This document shows positions 34,401 through 40,400 of a stretch of 64,000 nt of DNA, piece by piece (positions within the stretch are counted from its first letter, which is position 1; every line of letters starts with the position of its first letter). Below the pieces are notes generated by a model, which saw nothing but the letters and a program-made list of their open reading frames with translations, ran no database searches and was not told where the DNA came from. Source of the DNA: Ischnura elegans. Taxonomy: Eukaryota > Arthropoda > Insecta > Odonata > Coenagrionidae. The stretch lies in assembly GCF_921293095.1 (NCBI RefSeq), contig NC_060257.1:68022472-68086471 (forward strand), given 5' to 3'. The translations under genes were made by a program, and so were the position numbers.

Positions 34401-37400
34401 ATGGAAACGCCTAGCTCACCCATCTTGCTGGTGATGTGATTTTTAATCTGGGTCTGGCACTTCATAAATTTCATTTTAACTTTTACTACCAAAATATGAG
34501 GAGCATTCACAACAAGTTATCTTTCATGAATATTAATCATATATTTCATAAAAAATATCTTTTATAAATTATCTTTGATAACCCCCCCCCCCAGAGCTCA
34601 GAGAATTTTTTAAGTTTAATCCATTTCACTTAATTGGATTAATATTACTTATAGAATAGTGTAAAGATTAATAAAATATCCCTCAAAAGGCCATAAAGCC
34701 TGAAATCATTGGTTACAAAATGATATTATATTTTGTTTATAAGTTAATTAGCTGGAGGCAAAATTATCCATCTTATGTGTACCTTAGCCATATGTGTATT
34801 TGGCATTTGTATGTCTATTTTCAGTTGCTGAAAATAAAGAGAATGCTGACTGTGTGATGATATTTGTCTCAACGCATGGATCAACTCGTAACGGCATCGA
34901 AATATACTATGCATATGAAGGTTGTTTGCCATTGTCTGAGATTGTGCGGCCATTCAAGGAATCCAAGGGTTTCAGGGGGAAGCCAAAGATCTTCATTGTA
35001 GATGTAAGTACAAAGAGATGAAAGATGAAAGTTTTTTTCAAATTTTCTGCTCCAGGAACAGCCATAAAATTGCTAATGATTCATTTTGGTTAGCTCTTCA
35101 CTCAATAGAAGTTGATCATATAAGTTTTCCATGAATACTCACTTAACATATTGTGGTGATAATGATATAAATTGTAATGCAAAACGCATCAATGATTTCT
35201 ACCGCAGCACCTATTACCTATCTCAGAAACTCTTATGTATAATGGTGTGAGTAAGATCTGAAGATACTTATCCTCAAAAGTGAATTGGATAACTCCTTGG
35301 CATCATCAAATGCTATACTACAGAGTCTCCAAATTGGTATATTGATTCATTGTTACTACATTGTGATAAGAAATGTGAAGACAATGAAAATACATATGTA
35401 GTTGGTATTAGAAATTCATGGAAAATCATTGTTTCTGGAAAGTCGTAAAGAGGTTTGGATAATTCGATACTTTAACTCACTTCAAAGACATACATGAAGG
35501 TAAATTCGACCATGTTTATTTGGATGCCAAGTGATGCAGATGTGTCTATCAATGTACCATGGTCTCTTGTGGGAATGAGTTGCTGTTCTGTGAGGATCTC
35601 CTCATGGTACCATCCTGGCACTTATAGACTCAGTGTACCCTGGTGACATCGATAGGGTCATCAGTCAGGTGGCTTTGGTGGTAATACTTGAAACTAAAAG
35701 CTCTGCCACATCATGTAATATCAATCAAGTTGTGATTAAATAATCTGGAAACGCCATATTATGGGTAGGTGCAATACAGTGAGTCCTCGTTTAACGTCAC
35801 TTACCGTTCCTGAAAAATGTGACGATAAACGAAATGACGTTAATCGAAGCACAATATCCCATAAGAAACAATGTAAAAAGTGAATATCGGCTCCAAGACC
35901 TCACAATTCCTACGCGAAAAAAATTTAGCATATCATATTTGGGCCATTTTTTACGATGGGAATGCCAAACTATGGCATAAATACGAGTCCCTGTCTTCAT
36001 CGACGGCAATACCAGTAGCGACGTACATCCTTCTCCATTTTTGTATCTTCCCGCATATTTGTTTTTTCGGCTTAGCTATGGTGGTCACCCGGTCGAGCGT
36101 CGCCTGGGCATAATCATCGCTGAAACATCGTCGCAGTTACAGGAGCCAAAATTATTGAGAACACGGCGAAAAAGTGACGACAAATACTCAAGAGTTCTAC
36201 TCGCAAAAATTCCTAGAAATCACTTTTCAGGTTCCAGAAAACCGTTATGTCAAGTAAAATTTGCTAAAACTTTACTTGACATTTACGCATTTAACATTTG
36301 CGCACCTACCTAAGAATTCATTTTGCAGAAAATTTGCTATAAACGTAATCGAAATTGACAATAAACACACCGTTTTACACTTCGTTTAGACTGACTGTAT
36401 TACCGCCCACAAAACGAACAACCTACAACGCCCGCCGCTTCGCATTTTTTCTCGCGCGAAATTTAAAAGATCTGACCAACCTGACGTTATCGCGAAGCAA
36501 AGGTGCGATAAACGAATCACGGTCTCAAAATTTTCGTGACGTTATCGCGAAATGACGTTAAACGGGGTGACGTAGAACGAGGACTCACTGTATATAGATA
36601 CTATACTCCCATTCTCTTACATGTAATGCATGCCTTTAGTATTTTCTACCACTGGATAATTGTGCCTACAGATAACACTCTTACTTTGTGCTATCTGGGT
36701 AATATGCATGAAGAGAAAACCAATTTTAGTAAAAATATTAATTATTTCAGGCTTGTCGAGGTTCATGTAAAGAGAAAGTTGCAAAAAAAGCAGTACTACA
36801 TTGCAAAGCAAACTGTTTTGGAACAATGAATTCAGAGAAGAGGGAACCTGAAAAGTCTGACATCAAGTCAAAAAATGCAGTTTCCTGTATGCAATACAAT
36901 ATGGAGGTGCTTGAAGAGATTCCAAATGGTTCAGATATATTAATTGGACAAGCAACACTAAGGAGTGAGTCTACGCAAAAGTCATCAGTTTATGTAATTT
37001 TTACAAGGGGCTCTTTTTACCAAATTTATGCAGTACAAAAAATGTGAAGACCTGCAGATATTGCCTTCCAGCAAGAATAGAACAATTTTGGTTTTTATTC
37101 AAATGAAATAATATATTATTTCTGAAATTTGCCTCAACCCAATTCATAATGCTTTTTTGTATCTAAATTATATATTTTTGTTCATAAATAAAATGTCATG
37201 TCACAAGTATCACTTTTATGTCTGCATCTCTTAAGAGAAGTGATATAATTTAGGATATATAAATCGTGTATCACCAAATAGTTAGTATTGACTCTTATGG
37301 TATTATCAATGTTTTGGTCAAAGCAGGCATTCCCCCATTCCTGCCACACTGCGCTCAACGCTCGGAGCCAGTGGTGTCCCCTAAAGTATATTTACAGCCT

Positions 37401-40400
37401 CCTAGGGTACAGTACATTGCCATCTATGTGTACTGGATAGAGAACACTGCCATCGATGTGTCAGCATGGACAACACACCAGTGGCAACTGGTGGTAATTT
37501 ATGTAGGGTGTGCATTAGAGCAGATATAGGATGATTTAATTATATTATGTATGTTAATCCTAATCCATGAGCATCATATTTCGTCGTAATAGAATACATA
37601 GCAAGCAAAACATATCACTGGTACATTCCACCCTTAAAATTGCATGAACAGAAATAATATTAGCATGCATGAAAGTAATTATTCTAAACACACCTTTACA
37701 AGTGATGGTCGATGAAATTCATTCTCCTTTCCTTACACCCTATGAGGAAGTAGTGTAGAAAATGGCCATACAGATGACTCTGTTGCAGACGGACTAGGAT
37801 CCTGGGCGCAGGTAGTTTAGGTGGCGGCCAAGGTGATAAATGGTGATACATAAATCACCTTGGGTGGCGGCTACACCGCTACACTACCAGGGAGTCACTC
37901 ACCAAATATATGCGTGCGCGCACTCGCATCATTTTGAGCCTGCTCCCATCACCCATTTGAACAGCACATACCCCCCCGCTTACTTCGTCCCGCGCGAGCA
38001 CCCTCAAGCGAACTCATAAACCGAAAATGCGACCGGTGCGATGCCACGGGATCGCACACTTTTAGAGCGGTGAATTCGAAAAGGATATAGCTGTAGCGTT
38101 CGGAGCTTCATGATTCTTGCATATGTAAACAGAATTTTTATCCTTCTCGTTGCAAAGGAATAGTTTTCTTTTATAATTCATTCATCTTTGGGTGTGCACT
38201 TGCTAACATGCGTATATGCACGCGCCTCCACTGCAACACAGACATCCCCATTACCAGTATCAATGAAAAACACCACACTCTTAGTGATCCCCTACTTTGC
38301 CTTTTTATCATTTTGAGGTAGGCAATGACCCAGACAGCATAACTGCTTGTACACAAATAGTACCTAAATCCCTTGCACAGTTACAAGTAGTATTAATAAG
38401 CCATTCTATGACAGTTGTATTCCAAAATCTCCAAACAAATCAATTGCAATACAAAACAAAAATACCTACTAGCAAAATCCAACTTTTCAAACCATTATGG
38501 AATTTCACAGCTTATAAAATTTAATAATGCATTAAGGTTCATTATCCATTATTTAGTGTATTCTTTCCATGAAATCGGGCAGAAATAAAAAAAAAATAGC
38601 CTTTTCGAATGACCCTTTCAAAAAAAATCAAGTTCTCTTTTATCTTCTGACATCTTTATTTTATTTTTATTTAATCTCATCACACAGAGTATGTCATAAA
38701 TAAATCAACCAATGAAAACGTAGAATTTTATAACAGCAAAAACAGACTTTGGTTCAGGTACTCTTGGCTCTTTTTATTACACTTTTCATACACGCTTCAA
38801 GATAAATGCGAGCATTGAGGGGGCCCCCTAAGGTCAGGGCCCTCGGCGATCGCCGACCAGCCGACCTGGTCAGACCGCCCCTGCGAGGGACTACCACCTG
38901 TTCCTATGGATAAAGACGTGGCTCGCTACACAGAGATCTGACACTGACAATGAACTGCATGCTGGTTACATACATATATACATAAACCAGTAGTTGAACT
39001 CGTAGGTGGCAGATTTCTACAGAGAGAGCATTGAACAGCTTTTACCACATCATGATTAACCCTTTCACTGCTGTGGACGTACCTAGTACGTCCGCACGGC
39101 AGACTGCGGTGGACGTACTTTTTCTTCCTCCTCGCCATGCGGTCAGCACTTTCGCCGAAGCACTTCGAAGGGACCCACTAATCAAGGACCCTTTCCTCGA
39201 CGAACTCACCCACGCAGGACCGTCTCATCGGCCCTACCAGCGGGGGCCCTACCTCCGGAAAAGTGACCGCTCTGACTGCAATTTGAAAATCAATCAATCA
39301 ATCCGATCATCACAATATGATTGTCTTCATCGCACTCCAGCCAATCAAGCAATCAAGTACGTCTTTGAAACGTGTTTCTGCGATGAAAAATAATGATTTT
39401 TTTAACTTTGATATAATGGCCGTTTTCCGGTGGTCCGCAGCCACGTTTTGTTGCAAAGTTAACAAAATCGTTATTTTTTATCGCAGAGACACGGTTCAAA
39501 GACGTACTTGATTGCTTGATTGGCAGGAGTGCGATGAAAACAATCATATTGTGATGATCGGATTGATTGATTGATTTTCAAATTGCAGTCAGAGCGGTCA
39601 TTTTCCGGAGGTAGGGCCCCCGCTGGTAGGGCCGATGAGACAGTCCTGCATGGGTGAGTACTTCGAGGATAGGGTCAGGGATTAGCGACCCTTCGGAGGG
39701 TGTACCACACCCATCCTGGAAGTACCTGCTCTATGGGCCCAGGAAACGCATTTTAACATTTTCGCCGCATGTGAGGAGAAGGTTTCCGGAGATTGAACAG
39801 CAGTGAAAGGGTTAATGCCTAAATTTAAATGGTGATTATGGATAAAAATAGCCTAAGAATTAAACTTCAAAATAATTGTTATTTTGACTTACAATTAGTT
39901 TATTTTTTATTTCAAAATCATCTGTCATTTTCTGGACAGCTCTCATAACTTGCCTTTTTTATTTTATTTTTTTCATTTATTAGTAAAAGTAGCATTTTTC
40001 ATGCAAGTAAAGACCGATACACTATTACTTTCAGATATGAAGGCTTTTCATCATTCAGAAAAGGGATCCTTCTACCTGCAGGCTTTCTGTAATAAATTGG
40101 TGAACCAAAGTTTTAGCTCCAACATACTTGATGTAATGGTCGCAACAAATGATAAAATTTCAAAATTTCCAGAAACTGAGGATTTTAAAAAGTGGATTGT
40201 AACGACAGTATTTACTTCAAGTTTTCGGAAGATATGTGCATTACTTAAGGCTGAAAGGTAGGTGATGCAATGTCATGCGGCTATATTCTGCGCTGGTATA
40301 TCATACTCCTCAAAAATGGCTGGGAAGAAAAACATGGTTAACTTCACTAAAGTTGGGAAAGCATGAAAAAGTGAAAAAGCAATAAATGCCTGTACATGTA

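Noticed and set aside
36041-36555. ORFs inside the pogo/Tc1-like element
   Set aside because: Short, low-complexity, no transposase motif.
39031-39547. Mirror ORFs on both strands with the same MIVFIALxPIKQSS peptide
   Set aside because: They arise because the element is a palindrome, not because a gene is present.
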